From Paracoccus denitrificans (GTDB lineage: Bacteria; Pseudomonadota; Alphaproteobacteria; Rhodobacterales; Rhodobacteraceae), in the NCBI GenBank assembly GCA_005768755.1, contig VAFL01000006.1, forward strand, positions 214,253 to 278,252: a stretch of 64,000 nt of DNA. The letters run 5' to 3'. The position numbers and the translations under genes were made by a program. The number at the start of each line of letters is the position of its first letter. Positions within the stretch are counted from its first letter, which is position 1. A model generated the notes under the pieces. That model was given only the letters and a program-made list of their open reading frames with translations, was not told where the DNA came from and made no database searches. Positions 43,087-51,605 of this stretch are shown here, piece after piece.

Positions 43087-44078
43087 GCTTGTCCCGCCCC
43101 GCATGGTGGAAAAGCACCGAAGCGCTGGTTGCGGGCATCCTGGCCCTTGCCATGGTGCTGATCGGTTTCGTCAACCCGGCCTTCTGGTCGCCTGAAAATC
43201 TGTTCAGTCTGGCCCGGTCCAATGTCGTGATCGGTATCATGGCGCTGGGCGTTCTGCTGATCATGATCTCGGGCGGGATCGATGTCAGCTTTCCTGCCTT
43301 TGCGGTCGCGGCCATGTACCTGGTCGTGCGGTCGATGGTTGACTGGGGTGTGCCGACCGGCGTGCTGGTGCCTTTTCTGATGGCCACGCTGATCGGCGCG
43401 GCGCTGGGACTGGTCAATGCGCTTCTGGTCTGGAAACTTCGGATGATTCCGCTGATCGTTACGTTGGGAACGGCGGCCATGGTGCGCGGGCTGCTGAACG
43501 GCCTGGTCGGCACGTCCAACGTGAACATCAACAAATTCCCGGATTCGCTGATAGATTTCGGCAAGCTGGATCTGGTGACGATGACCAATGCCAAGGGCGG
43601 CAGTTTCGGGCTGCCGGCCACGGTGCTGCTGTATCTGGGTTTGGCGCTTGTCATGCATCTCGTGCTCAGCCGAACGATGATCGGACGCTCGGTCTATGCC
43701 TACGGTGCTTCGCCGGAATCGGCGCAGCGGGTCGGTTTCCGGACCGGACGGACGCTGATTTTTGTCTATGTGATCGCAGGCGCGCTTGCGGGCTTTGCGG
43801 GGCTTTTGCACAGTTCGATGATCTGGATGGCCAATCCGCGCGACTTTGTCGGGTGGGAGTTGGACGTGATCGCTGCCGTCGTGCTGGGCGGTGCCTCGAT
43901 CTTTGGCGGGCGCGGTTCGGTTCTGGGCACGATGCTTGGCGTGTTCATCCTTGTGATGATCAAGAATTCACTGATTCTGATGGGGATCGACACGACATGG
44001 CAGCGTGTCGTCGTAGGCTGCATGCTGATCGCGGCGGTGGCGTTGACCGCGCTGCGCGACCGCAAGGCCGTCGTATGA
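43083..44078 (+). CDS. Sugar ABC transporter permease, first subunit
   Basis: This 331-residue membrane protein of the RbsC/LsrC/RhaP family (BPD_transp_2) has about eight to ten hydrophobic helices, the GVLLIMISGGIDVS motif near residues 55-68, and GAALGLVNALLVWKL. The sequence GGASIFGGRGSVLGT near the C-terminus is the conserved segment that contacts the ATPase. It overlaps the ATPase gene by four bases and is followed after ten bases by a second permease, so the transporter core is a heterodimer, as in rhamnose and AI-2 importers. Confidence 0.92.
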   Translation: MSLSRPAWWKSTEALVAGILALAMVLIGFVNPAFWSPENLFSLARSNVVIGIMALGVLLIMISGGIDVSFPAFAVAAMYLVVRSMVDWGVPTGVLVPFLMATLIGAALGLVNALLVWKLRMIPLIVTLGTAAMVRGLLNGLVGTSNVNINKFPDSLIDFGKLDLVTMTNAKGGSFGLPATVLLYLGLALVMHLVLSRTMIGRSVYAYGASPESAQRVGFRTGRTLIFVYVIAGALAGFAGLLHSSMIWMANPRDFVGWELDVIAAVVLGGASIFGGRGSVLGTMLGVFILVMIKNSLILMGIDTTWQRVVVGCMLIAAVALTALRDRKAVV

Positions 44079-44088
44079 GGAGGGGCAG

Positions 44089-45084
44089 ATGAGTGACGTA
44101 AAGACCCCTTCGTGGACCACGCGTTTTAGCGGCGCGATGGGTGGCGCGACCAACATTCAGCTTTTGCTGGTCTGTTTCGTCGTGCTGATCGCGATGAGCC
44201 TGGCCAACCCGCGTTTCCTGAACCCGTATAATTTCGAGTCCATGGCATTTTTCCTGCCAGAGCTGGGAATTCTGTCCATCGCCGTGATGATCGCAATGCT
44301 GACCGGCGGGATTGACCTGTCAATCGTCGGCCTTGCGAACCTGTCCGCGATCACCGCCGGACTGGTTTTCCAGCGCATGGGCGGGGCAGAGGCCGGACTG
44401 GGCACGGTGCTGATCGGCGTCGCCATCGCATTGAGTGTCGGGCTGCTTGGGGGGCTTATCAATGGCCTGCTGATCTCGCGGTTGAGGATCACACCGATCT
44501 TGGCAACGCTGGGAACCGGGCAGGTCTTCACTGGACTGGCGCTTGTTCTGACTGGCGGCCCGGCGATCGTCGGCTTTCCGGCCGCGTGGAATGCCATCGG
44601 CAACGGCAAGCTGGGACCGGTGCCGGTGCCTTTCGTGATTTTCATTGCAGTCTGCATCGTCGTGTGGCTGCTGCTGACGCGCACTGCCTTCGGATTGCAG
44701 CTTATGCTGATCGGTACCAACCCGCGGGCGGCGGTATTTGCCGGCATCAACCGGGGGCGGATGCTGGTTTACAGCTATGCCTTGACGGGGATGTTGGCCG
44801 CGATGGCGGGGATCATCCTGTCAGGGCGCACCAACGCTGCGAAATCGGATTATGGTGCGTCTTATCTGTTGCAGGCCGTGCTGATCGCGGTGCTGGGCGG
44901 CACGAATCCAGCGGGCGGTCGCGGGAATGTGCTGGGCGTCGCACTTGCCGTGATTTCGCTGGTGATGTTGTCATCCGGTTTTCAGATGATGCGTGTGTCG
45001 AACCACATGATCGACTTCATCTGGGGCGCGTTCCTGATCGTCGTGTTGGCGCTGAACTATCTGCTGAGCAACCGGAAGGGCTGA
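44089..45084 (+). CDS. Sugar ABC transporter permease, second subunit
   Basis: Also 331 residues and of the same family, with IAVMIAMLTGGIDLSIVGLA near residue 65, GLLGGLINGLLISRLRITPI in the middle, and AVLGGTNPAGGRGNVLG near the C-terminus. It differs clearly from the first subunit, so the pair is an old duplication and not a recent copy. It begins ten bases after the first permease with GAGGGGC as ribosome-binding site. The next gene starts only two bases after its stop. Confidence 0.92.
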   Translation: MSDVKTPSWTTRFSGAMGGATNIQLLLVCFVVLIAMSLANPRFLNPYNFESMAFFLPELGILSIAVMIAMLTGGIDLSIVGLANLSAITAGLVFQRMGGAEAGLGTVLIGVAIALSVGLLGGLINGLLISRLRITPILATLGTGQVFTGLALVLTGGPAIVGFPAAWNAIGNGKLGPVPVPFVIFIAVCIVVWLLLTRTAFGLQLMLIGTNPRAAVFAGINRGRMLVYSYALTGMLAAMAGIILSGRTNAAKSDYGASYLLQAVLIAVLGGTNPAGGRGNVLGVALAVISLVMLSSGFQMMRVSNHMIDFIWGAFLIVVLALNYLLSNRKG

Positions 45085-45086
45085 TC

Positions 45087-46175
45087 GTGCAATCGTTTAT
45101 CCCACTCCACCCCGATCAGTTCACACCCCACGGGCGGATCATCCTGTGCCATGGCCAGATAACTGTCCATGCGTTCCGTTACGCATCCGGGGTCGAGGCG
45201 CTGTCGATCAACAACGCCCGGGGAGGGGTCACCGTCCTGCCATACATGGGGCAGATGTTGTGGGGGGCGATGTTCGATGGGCTGGATCTGGGGATGTCCA
45301 GCCAGTTCGACATGCCGAGGCCCGCTGATACGATCATTGGCACCTATGGCTGCCTTGGCTTTCATTCCGGGCTACTGGCGAATGGCGTCCCCGGTCCCGA
45401 CGATACCCACCCCGTCCATGGCGAATTTCCCACCTGCCGGATAGATGCAGCAGAGCTGCGCTTCGGGCAGGACGACCGGGGCATTTGGGTCGAACTGTGG
45501 GGCAAGCGCGACCATGTCGAAGGCTTCGGTCCCCATTACTGGGCCGAGCCGACTTTGCGGCTGTATCAGGACAGCACCATGCTCGACTGGGGAATGAAGG
45601 TCGAGAACCGGTCGGCCTTTCCGATGCCGTTGCAATATATGGCGCATCTGAACCCCGCATTCCTGCGCGGAGCGACCATATACCAGCCCGCGCCCTACAC
45701 ACCGGATCGGACGCAGGTCCGCCGCGATGTACCGGCCCATGTCGTGCCTGACCCGGATTATCTGGCCTCAATCGAAGAGCTGGCAGCCGATCCGGGTAAG
45801 ATGAGGGTGCTCGACCGCGACGAATACCAGCCCGAGCAGGTCTTTTATATCCGCGATCCGGGCACCGATGGGGATGGCGTGTCCCATCTGATGCTGCGCC
45901 GCCCGGAAGGCGACGGCATGGCGCTGTCCTATCGACCTGACCAGTTTCCGAAGCTCGTGCGGTGGATCATGGCAAATGGCGACAGCAAGGTCGCCGCCTT
46001 CGCACTTCCTTCCACGTGCGAGCCAGAGGGGCGCGCCGCCGAACTTGCCAAGGGCAATGTCATCGAACTCGCCCCCGGGGCCGCGAAAGCGTTTTCATTG
46101 CGCTTCGGCTATGTCACCAGTGAGACGGCCGACAGGCTGGCCGAAACAATTGCAAGAACAGGGGGCGATGGATGA
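45087..46175 (+). CDS. DUF4432 / aldose-1-epimerase-like protein
   Basis: The 362-residue protein has the galactose-mutarotase-type beta fold seen in the DUF4432 family: INNARGGVTVLPYMGQML, GFHSGLLANGVPGPDD, HPVHGEFPTC with conserved His residues, and EVENRS-like KVENRSAFPMPLQYMAHLNP. Members are thought to interconvert sugar anomers, but direct evidence is thin. I use a GTG start at 45087 because GGAAGGG lies six bases upstream; no ATG gives a comparable start. Its position between a sugar importer and a sugar kinase fits a mutarotase or isomerase role. It overlaps the kinase gene by four bases. Confidence 0.8.
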   Translation: MQSFIPLHPDQFTPHGRIILCHGQITVHAFRYASGVEALSINNARGGVTVLPYMGQMLWGAMFDGLDLGMSSQFDMPRPADTIIGTYGCLGFHSGLLANGVPGPDDTHPVHGEFPTCRIDAAELRFGQDDRGIWVELWGKRDHVEGFGPHYWAEPTLRLYQDSTMLDWGMKVENRSAFPMPLQYMAHLNPAFLRGATIYQPAPYTPDRTQVRRDVPAHVVPDPDYLASIEELAADPGKMRVLDRDEYQPEQVFYIRDPGTDGDGVSHLMLRRPEGDGMALSYRPDQFPKLVRWIMANGDSKVAAFALPSTCEPEGRAAELAKGNVIELAPGAAKAFSLRFGYVTSETADRLAETIARTGGDG

Positions 46176-47086
46176 GCAAAGGACGTATCGGCGTTGTCGG
46201 ATCGAACATGATCGATCTGGTCACCTACACCGACAGGATGCCCGGCCCCGGCGAAACGATCGAGGCACCGGATTTCGAACTGGGCTTTGGTGGCAAAGGT
46301 GCCAACCAGGCCGTGGCTGCGGCGAGGTTGGGGTCATCCGTGACTGTCGTGACATGCGTGGGCGACGACATGTTCGGCCAGCAACAGATCCAGAATTTCA
46401 AGGATAATGGCATCGACACGACGCATGTGCATGTCATCGCCAACACCTCTTCCGGCGTCGCGCCGATCTTTGTCGAGCCGTCGGGCGAGAACTCGATCCT
46501 GATCATCAAGGGCGCGAATGCGGCGCTGTCGCCCGCCCATGTCGATCAGGCGGCAGGCGATCTGGCCGATTGCGACGCGATCCTGATGCAATTGGAAGTC
46601 CCGCTGGAGGTGAATTATCACACCATCGCCTGGGCGGCGTCGAAGGGGATCACCACGATCCTGAACCCGGCGCCGGCCGCCACGGATCTGGACGTGTCGA
46701 AACTGGCGGGTCTTTCCTTCTTCTGCCCGAATGAGTCGGAACTGGCGACGCTGACAGGTATGCCCACCGAAAGCGACGAAGATATCCTGACTGCCGCCCG
46801 CCACCTGATCGGTCAGGGCATCGGTCAGGTCGTCGTGACCCTCGGCGGTCGCGGGGCGCGGCTGGTGACAGCGGACAGCGTCACGGAAATCGCCCCGGTC
46901 AAGGTCACCCCAGTCGATACCACCGGTGCAGGCGACGCCTTCATCGGCAGCTTCGCGCATTTCATGGCCTCAGGCATGGATGCCCCCGCCGCCCTGCGCG
47001 AGGCGGCCCGCTATGCCGCGCAGACGATCACCCGTCGCGGGACTCAGAAATCCTATCTGAGCGCCGAAGAATTCGCGGCCTTCTGA
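46172..47086 (+). CDS. Ribokinase-family (PfkB) carbohydrate kinase
   Basis: Ribokinase phosphorylates ribose at O5; the wider PfkB family uses various sugars. The 304-residue protein has the N-terminal GSNMIDLVTYTDRMPGPGET, the first PfkB signature region FGGKGANQAVAAARLG, and the second signature DTTGAGDAF with the catalytic Asp. Length and motif spacing are closest to ribokinase (RbsK), but without substrate data I leave the symbol blank. It is coupled to the genes on either side (four-base overlap upstream, one-base overlap downstream). Confidence 0.88.
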   Translation: MSKGRIGVVGSNMIDLVTYTDRMPGPGETIEAPDFELGFGGKGANQAVAAARLGSSVTVVTCVGDDMFGQQQIQNFKDNGIDTTHVHVIANTSSGVAPIFVEPSGENSILIIKGANAALSPAHVDQAAGDLADCDAILMQLEVPLEVNYHTIAWAASKGITTILNPAPAATDLDVSKLAGLSFFCPNESELATLTGMPTESDEDILTAARHLIGQGIGQVVVTLGGRGARLVTADSVTEIAPVKVTPVDTTGAGDAFIGSFAHFMASGMDAPAALREAARYAAQTITRRGTQKSYLSAEEFAAF

Positions 47087-47538
47087 TGGCGAACCTGCAA
47101 GGCGAGGATTTGGCGAAGGTTCATTCGTTCCGGTTCACCCCGGCGGGCAAGGCGGAACGCCAGCAACAGGTTCACGAGGCGAACATTCGGCTGGTCCATG
47201 ACCCCGAAGGGCGCTTGCGTCTAACCCTTTGGATCAAGACGACCCGGCCCGGCGAAACCAGTGATGATCGCGGGGTCGAGGGTTGGGATGCGCCTGTCAT
47301 CATCGCCTTTGCCTCTGCGCCGCTGGACCTGCCAGCGGGCGATTTCGGGGCGATCACCGTCGCTGACGCCCTGCCTGCCGATTATTGGGGCGAGCGGTTC
47401 TTGTATTATTGGGATCATGAAGACTTTGCGCAGGCCAGCATGACCATTGCCGGCACCGGGGATCGCCGGGACATCACGCTTGAGGCCAGATGCACTGCCG
47501 GAAATGCCGTCGCTTTCGAGGCCTCCTTTTCGGAGTGA
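47086..47538 (+). CDS. Uncharacterised protein, last gene of the sugar ABC operon
   Basis: I do not recognise this 150-residue protein. It has no signal peptide, membrane helix or known motif. The composition is mixed, with predicted strands (IRLVHDPEGRLRLTLWIKTT; ITLEARCTAGNAVAFEASF) and an aromatic patch DYWGERFLYYWDHEDF, suggesting a small beta-rich fold. Its ATG shares its first base with the kinase stop codon, so it is translationally coupled and almost certainly real. By position it may act on the imported sugar or regulate the pathway; that is inference only. Confidence 0.7.
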   Translation: MANLQGEDLAKVHSFRFTPAGKAERQQQVHEANIRLVHDPEGRLRLTLWIKTTRPGETSDDRGVEGWDAPVIIAFASAPLDLPAGDFGAITVADALPADYWGERFLYYWDHEDFAQASMTIAGTGDRRDITLEARCTAGNAVAFEASFSE

Positions 47539-47653
47539 CTGCACCGCGTCGCAGGCATTGCGCCTTTTGACCGCGCGGACATGATCGCTGCGTGCCGGTC
47601 GCGATGACGGCTGGCGCGGCCTGGCTGTAGCAGCCGCCGGGCGCGGCGTGCCA

Positions 47654-48826
47654 TCAGGCCCGTGCTTCCGCCTCGACCTGGGCCTTGGATTTCCGCCCGC
47701 GTTCGGTTGCGGATTTCAACTGCCCGCAGGCGGCCATGATATCCTCTCCGCGGGGTGTGCGGATCGGGCTGGCATAGCCGGCCTTGTAGATGATGTCGGC
47801 GAATTTCTCGATCCGGTCCCAGCTGGAGCGCTTATAGGGCGCGCCGGGCCATTCGTTGAAGGGGATCAGGTTGATCTTGGCCGGGATGCCACGGATCAGC
47901 TTGACCAGCCGGCGGGCGTCTTCGTCGCTGTCATTCACGCCGTCCAGCATCACGTATTCAAATGTGATCCGTTCCGAGTTCGACAGTTTCGGATAGTCGC
48001 GCAATGCGTCCAGCAGCGTCGCGATGTTCCATTTCTTGTTGATCGGCACCAGACGATCGCGCACCTCGTCCGTCGTGGCGTGGAAACTGATCGCAAGCTG
48101 GCAACCGATTTCCTCGGCCGTTTTGGCGATTTCGGGCACGACGCCACTGGTGGACAGGGTGATCCGGCGCCGTGACAGCGACAGTCCCTCGCCGTCCATG
48201 GTGACACGCATCGCATCGCGCACGGCGTCGAAATTATAAAGCGGCTCGCCCATGCCCATCAGCACGACATTGCTGACCAGCCGGGTCTCGTCCTTGGGGG
48301 CGCCGGGTTTGGGCCATTCGCCCAGATCGTCGCGCACAAGCATGACTTGGCCGACAATCTCGCCCGCTGTCAGATTGCGGACCAGCTTTTGCGTGCCGGT
48401 GTGACAGAACGAACAGGTCAGTGTGCAGCCGACCTGCGAAGATACGCAAAGGGTGCCGCGATTTTCCTCGGGGATATAGACGGCCTCGACCTCGTGCCCA
48501 CCGGCGATGCGCAGCAGATATTTGCGGGTCCCGTCTTCGGAAATCTGCCGGGTCACCACTTCGGGCAGGGCGACTTCAAATTTCTCTGCCAGAACAGCGC
48601 GGTAATCCTTCGCCAGATTTGTCATCTGGGCGAAGTCGCGTACGCCCCAGTGATAGATCCACTGCCAGATCTGGCCAACGCGCATTTTCGCCTGCTTTTC
48701 TGGCGTGCCCGCGCTGATCAGGACGTCGCGCAACTGCTCTCGGGTCAGGCCGACGATGTTCGACCGCCCCGTTTCGGGCAGCTTGCGCGGAATGGTCAAC
48801 ACGTCTTGCGTGATCGGGGCGTTCAT
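47654..48826 (-). CDS. rlmN: Dual-specificity 23S rRNA m2A2503 / tRNA m2A37 methyltransferase RlmN
   Basis: RlmN is a radical-SAM enzyme that methylates C2 of A2503 in 23S rRNA and A37 of some tRNAs. The 390-residue protein has the cluster motif CTLTCSFC, N-terminal helical LTREQLRDVLISAGTPEKQA, the family segments GMGEPLYNFD and ITLSTSGVVP, and a C-terminal GYASPIRTPRGEDIMAACGQ containing the catalytic Cys. It is separated from the upstream IalB gene by a terminator, so it has its own promoter in the 37 bases after the hairpin. Confidence 0.96.
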   Translation of the reverse strand: MNAPITQDVLTIPRKLPETGRSNIVGLTREQLRDVLISAGTPEKQAKMRVGQIWQWIYHWGVRDFAQMTNLAKDYRAVLAEKFEVALPEVVTRQISEDGTRKYLLRIAGGHEVEAVYIPEENRGTLCVSSQVGCTLTCSFCHTGTQKLVRNLTAGEIVGQVMLVRDDLGEWPKPGAPKDETRLVSNVVLMGMGEPLYNFDAVRDAMRVTMDGEGLSLSRRRITLSTSGVVPEIAKTAEEIGCQLAISFHATTDEVRDRLVPINKKWNIATLLDALRDYPKLSNSERITFEYVMLDGVNDSDEDARRLVKLIRGIPAKINLIPFNEWPGAPYKRSSWDRIEKFADIIYKAGYASPIRTPRGEDIMAACGQLKSATERGRKSKAQVEAEARA

Positions 48827-48862
48827 GGCGGCAGAATCCTTGGGAAGGCAGCAGACATAATG

Positions 48863-48890
48863 AAAAAAGCCCCGCCAATCAAGCGGGGCC
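48863..48890 (-). terminator. Rho-independent terminator of the IalB gene
   Basis: On the minus strand GCCCCGC and GCGGGGC form a seven-base-pair stem with a seven-base loop, followed directly by TTTTTT. It lies about 60 bases after the IalB stop and just before rlmN. Confidence 0.88.
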
Positions 48891-48948
48891 TTCGTGTTGT
48901 GTCAAATAATGCAGGATCATGCGGCAGCGCCGCATCGCCCGATATCGC

Positions 48949-49473
48949 TTACTGGCAGTTCGACTTCGCTGCGTTGGTCGCGGCGGTGATGCCCGACAGG
49001 CTGAACGTGTCGACTGTCTGGGTGCCGCGCGACGACACGGCGGTCAGGGTCGCGTCCGCGCCCGCGCGAAGCGCCGCAATCAGCTTGGCATCTTCCGACG
49101 ACGACCCGGTCCAGGCGTTCTCGCCCGAGGTGAACAGGTCGAATTTCTGCCCGCCAATGTCTACCGCCACTGTCGAACCCGGCCGGAACGGATAGCCGCC
49201 GGTGAAGCTGACTTCGCCAGCCGCGCCGGGACGATAGGCAATATACAGCCGGATGTCCCCGCGCTGCACCTCGACCGGTTGGCCGTCCTTGGTGTTGACC
49301 GTCGATTTCGGTGGCGAGACGGCCCAGCATTCCTTGGGGTCGTTGCCCGCAAATACTGTCCAGTCGCCTTCTGTCGCGACGACGTTGGTGGATTCCTGTG
49401 CCTGTGCCGCGCCGGTCAGACCTGCTGCAACTGCCAGAATGGCGGCTGCGCCGCGCAATGTATTGATATTCAT
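48949..49473 (-). CDS. Invasion-associated locus B (IalB) family exported protein
   Basis: The 174-residue precursor has a Sec signal peptide (MNINTLRGAAAILAVAAGLT, cleaved near AQAQE) and a beta-rich mature part with the family features GDWTVFAGNDPKECWAVSPP, DIRLYIAYRPG and GQKFDLF. IalB was named in Bartonella, but relatives are widespread in free-living alphaproteobacteria, where their role is unknown, so no virulence role should be assumed. Two Cys (in KECWA and at the C-terminal NCQ) could form a disulfide in the periplasm. It is divergent from the asparaginase gene and followed by its own terminator. Confidence 0.88.
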   Translation of the reverse strand: MNINTLRGAAAILAVAAGLTGAAQAQESTNVVATEGDWTVFAGNDPKECWAVSPPKSTVNTKDGQPVEVQRGDIRLYIAYRPGAAGEVSFTGGYPFRPGSTVAVDIGGQKFDLFTSGENAWTGSSSEDAKLIAALRAGADATLTAVSSRGTQTVDTFSLSGITAATNAAKSNCQ

Positions 49474-49619
49474 GTTCTGCCTCCTGCCGAGAGCTTTCTT
49501 AACGATGCCTGTGGCCTGTTATCCTTATCCTCGTCAAGATAGCGCCAAACATGGGGACGAAAAAACCCCATTTGGCAGGAAATCGCGCATTTGTCAGGAA
49601 ATTGAGAGGAAGGCGAATC

Positions 49620-50606
49620 ATGGCGGCAGCAGAGCTGGTCGAATTGTGGCGTGGCGAACTTCAGGAAGGCGTTCATCGGGGTCACGCAGTGATTCACGAC
49701 GGATCGAAAGTGATCGAGGCGTGGGGCGACCCTGCGGCGATCATCTATCCGCGCTCGTCGTGCAAGATGGTGCAGGCGTTGCCAATGCTCGAATCAGGGG
49801 CGGCAGATGCAGCAGGCCTTGGGTCAGAGCAGTTGGCGCTGGCTTGCGCGTCGCATAATGGCGCGGCGCTTCACGTCGAAAAGGTCGGCCAATGGCTGCA
49901 CGGCATCGGGCTTGGTGAAAGCGATCTGCGTTGCGGTTGCCACAAGCCCTGGGACAGGGCCGAAAACAGGCGTCTGACCTGTTCCGATCACGCGCCCAGC
50001 CAGCTGCATAACAATTGCTCAGGTAAACATGCGGGTTTTCTGACCTGGGCCCGGCACGCCAAGGCCGGCCCGGAATATGTCGATATTGACCATCCGTTGC
50101 AGCAGGCCATCCGACAGGCCACCGCCGAGGTCGCCGGCGAGGAGGTCGCAGGCGTCGGTATAGACGGCTGTTCAGCGCCGAACTTTGCGGGATCGATAAC
50201 CGGCCTGGCACGGTCGATGGCGGCTTTCGCCCAGCCCGACAACAGTGCACGCGGGCGTGGCATGGCGCGATTGGTTGATGCGATGCGCGCGCATCCGGAA
50301 CTTGTCGCCGGTGAAGGCCGGGCCTGCACCGAGCTTATGCGCGCGATGGGCGGTCGCGTCGCCGTAAAGACCGGGGCCGAGGCGGTTTATGTCGCGATTA
50401 TCCCGGAAAAGAAGCTGGGCGTCGCAATCAAGATCGAAGACGGCGGGACCCGCGCGTCAGAGGCGGGGATCACGGCGCTTCTGGTGCATCTGGGCGTGCT
50501 GGATGCCGATCATCCCATCGTTGGCAAGTTGTTGCATGATCCGATGAAAAACTGGCGCGGAATAGAGGTCGGGGGCCTGCGGCTGGCATCCGGCTTTCCT
50601 GTGTGA
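49620..50606 (+). CDS. Asparaginase, Rhizobium etli type (class 3)
   Basis: The 328-residue protein belongs to the asparaginase family typified by the R. etli enzymes, which are unrelated to E. coli AnsA/AnsB. Likely catalytic features are visible: YPRSSCK with the Ser-x-x-Lys dyad (Ser46, Lys49), ACASHNG with Ser78-His79, NNCSGKH with Cys133, and DGCSAPNF. It starts at ATG 49620 with GAGGAAGG upstream. The protein has no signal peptide and should hydrolyse asparagine in the cytoplasm. It ends 19 bases before the tail of the convergent TetR gene. Confidence 0.88.
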   Translation: MAAAELVELWRGELQEGVHRGHAVIHDGSKVIEAWGDPAAIIYPRSSCKMVQALPMLESGAADAAGLGSEQLALACASHNGAALHVEKVGQWLHGIGLGESDLRCGCHKPWDRAENRRLTCSDHAPSQLHNNCSGKHAGFLTWARHAKAGPEYVDIDHPLQQAIRQATAEVAGEEVAGVGIDGCSAPNFAGSITGLARSMAAFAQPDNSARGRGMARLVDAMRAHPELVAGEGRACTELMRAMGGRVAVKTGAEAVYVAIIPEKKLGVAIKIEDGGTRASEAGITALLVHLGVLDADHPIVGKLLHDPMKNWRGIEVGGLRLASGFPV

Positions 50607-50625
50607 TCTTGCGCCTGTAGGTAGA

Positions 50626-51243
50626 TCAGGGGCGCAGGCGCGAGACAAAGGCAGAAAGCCCGCGCTTCATCCAGTCGAACGGGTCGCCATGGGGCTGCCA
50701 GTCGGGGAAATGCCCGTCGGAGTACATGCGCGACAGTCCATAGACCACCGCCCGGCAGTCCAGAATCACCGTGTCGATATCAAGTTCCGGCGCAAGTTGG
50801 CCATTTTCGCGGGCGCGGGTCAGAAGTTCGACCATACGGATGCGGATTTGTGCATTCAGCTGGGTCGATATTTCTGAGCCCGGAAAGTCGATCAGCTTGC
50901 GATCACTGACGATCTGGAAATGGGTCGGGTTTTCACGCACCCAAGTCAGATAGCCGATCCCGATGCGTTCCAATTGGGCAAGCGGATCGTCTTCCAGCGC
51001 AGGGTCCTGTGCTGTCGTCACCGCTTCGTACAGACGTTCCAGCGCCTGCTCGGCCACTGCGGTCATCAGCGCCGACTTGGATTTGAAATGTCGGAACGGC
51101 GCGCCTGCGGAAACGCCTGCACGCTTGGCTACTTCACGAACGGTTACCTTTTCGACCCCTATTTCCTCGATCAGCGCGATTGTCGTCTCGATCAGGGCCG
51201 GGACAAGGTTGCCGTGGTGATATGGCTTGTTGGCTTCTGGCAT
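50626..51243 (-). CDS. TetR/AcrR family transcriptional regulator
   Basis: The 205-residue protein has an N-terminal TetR DNA-binding domain (YHHGNLVPALIETTIALIEE and the helix-turn-helix VREVAKRAGVSAGAPFRHF, residues about 36-54) and an all-helical C-terminal ligand domain with YLTWVRENPTHFQIV. The KPYHHGNL start and C-terminal type are common in regulators of fatty-acid or efflux genes, but its target is unknown; no divergent target gene is adjacent. An imperfect dyad about 70 bases upstream may be its own operator. Confidence 0.9.
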   Translation of the reverse strand: MPEANKPYHHGNLVPALIETTIALIEEIGVEKVTVREVAKRAGVSAGAPFRHFKSKSALMTAVAEQALERLYEAVTTAQDPALEDDPLAQLERIGIGYLTWVRENPTHFQIVSDRKLIDFPGSEISTQLNAQIRIRMVELLTRARENGQLAPELDIDTVILDCRAVVYGLSRMYSDGHFPDWQPHGDPFDWMKRGLSAFVSRLRP

Positions 51244-51309
51244 TCATCTCTCCTTGGCCGGACAATACCCAGCGAGGGGGTGCGCCACAATCCGTGCAGG
51301 ACCAGCGGC

Positions 51310-51330
51310 AATGTAATCAATAAATACATT
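51310..51330. promoter_or_regulatory. Candidate TetR operator (AT-rich dyad)
   Basis: AATGTA and TACATT form inverted arms nine bases apart in a locally AT-rich patch, 67-87 bases upstream of the tetR start. TetR regulators often bind such dyads to control themselves. There is no second copy nearby to confirm it. Confidence 0.35.
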
Positions 51331-51541
51331 TAAGGAAAGTAGCCGGACATATGCCTGCAATTCATTCGATGAACAGCGTATTCGGCGGATCATAGAATGT
51401 TGCGCGCTTTGGGCATAGCCCGACCCCGAAAGGGAAACATGCGATCTGCGTCGTGCATGCTGACGGGTAATCACCAGCCCGTGATGCTGAGCAGCAAGAA
51501 ATTCACTGCATTTTGTCGCTGACACCAGGCAATCGGCCATG

Positions 51542-51566
51542 AAAAAACCCGCCATCACTGGCGGGC
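51542..51566 (-). terminator. Rho-independent terminator of rpmJ
   Basis: On the minus strand CCCGCC and GGCGGG form a six-base-pair stem with a six-base loop, followed by TTTTTTC. It lies about 40 bases after the rpmJ stop; a second hairpin, GGCCCC with GGGGCC at 51577-51592, precedes it. Confidence 0.85.
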
Positions 51567-51605
51567 TTCAGTTGCTGGCCCCCGAAGGGGCCGCCTCCGT
51601 CGTAA

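Larger units (their letters stand above)
51244..51605. other. Intergenic region between tetR and rpmJ
   Basis: About 360 bases without a convincing gene. It holds the tetR upstream region with the dyad at 51310-51330, the rpmJ terminator at 51542-51566, and a GGCCCC/GGGGCC hairpin at 51577-51592. A 104-codon open frame covers most of the area on the minus strand but begins inside the terminator and has no recognisable protein. Confidence 0.5.

Noticed and set aside
40467..45084. Interpretation of the ABC operon as an autoinducer-2 (Lsr) system
   Set aside because: The binding protein is LsrB-like, but LsrK, LsrF, LsrG and LsrR are missing and the kinase is of the PfkB family, so an AI-2 function is not supported.
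51244..51558. 104-codon open frame between tetR and rpmJ on the minus strand
   Set aside because: It starts inside the rpmJ terminator hairpin, has no recognisable domain, and its codon use is unlike the neighbours.
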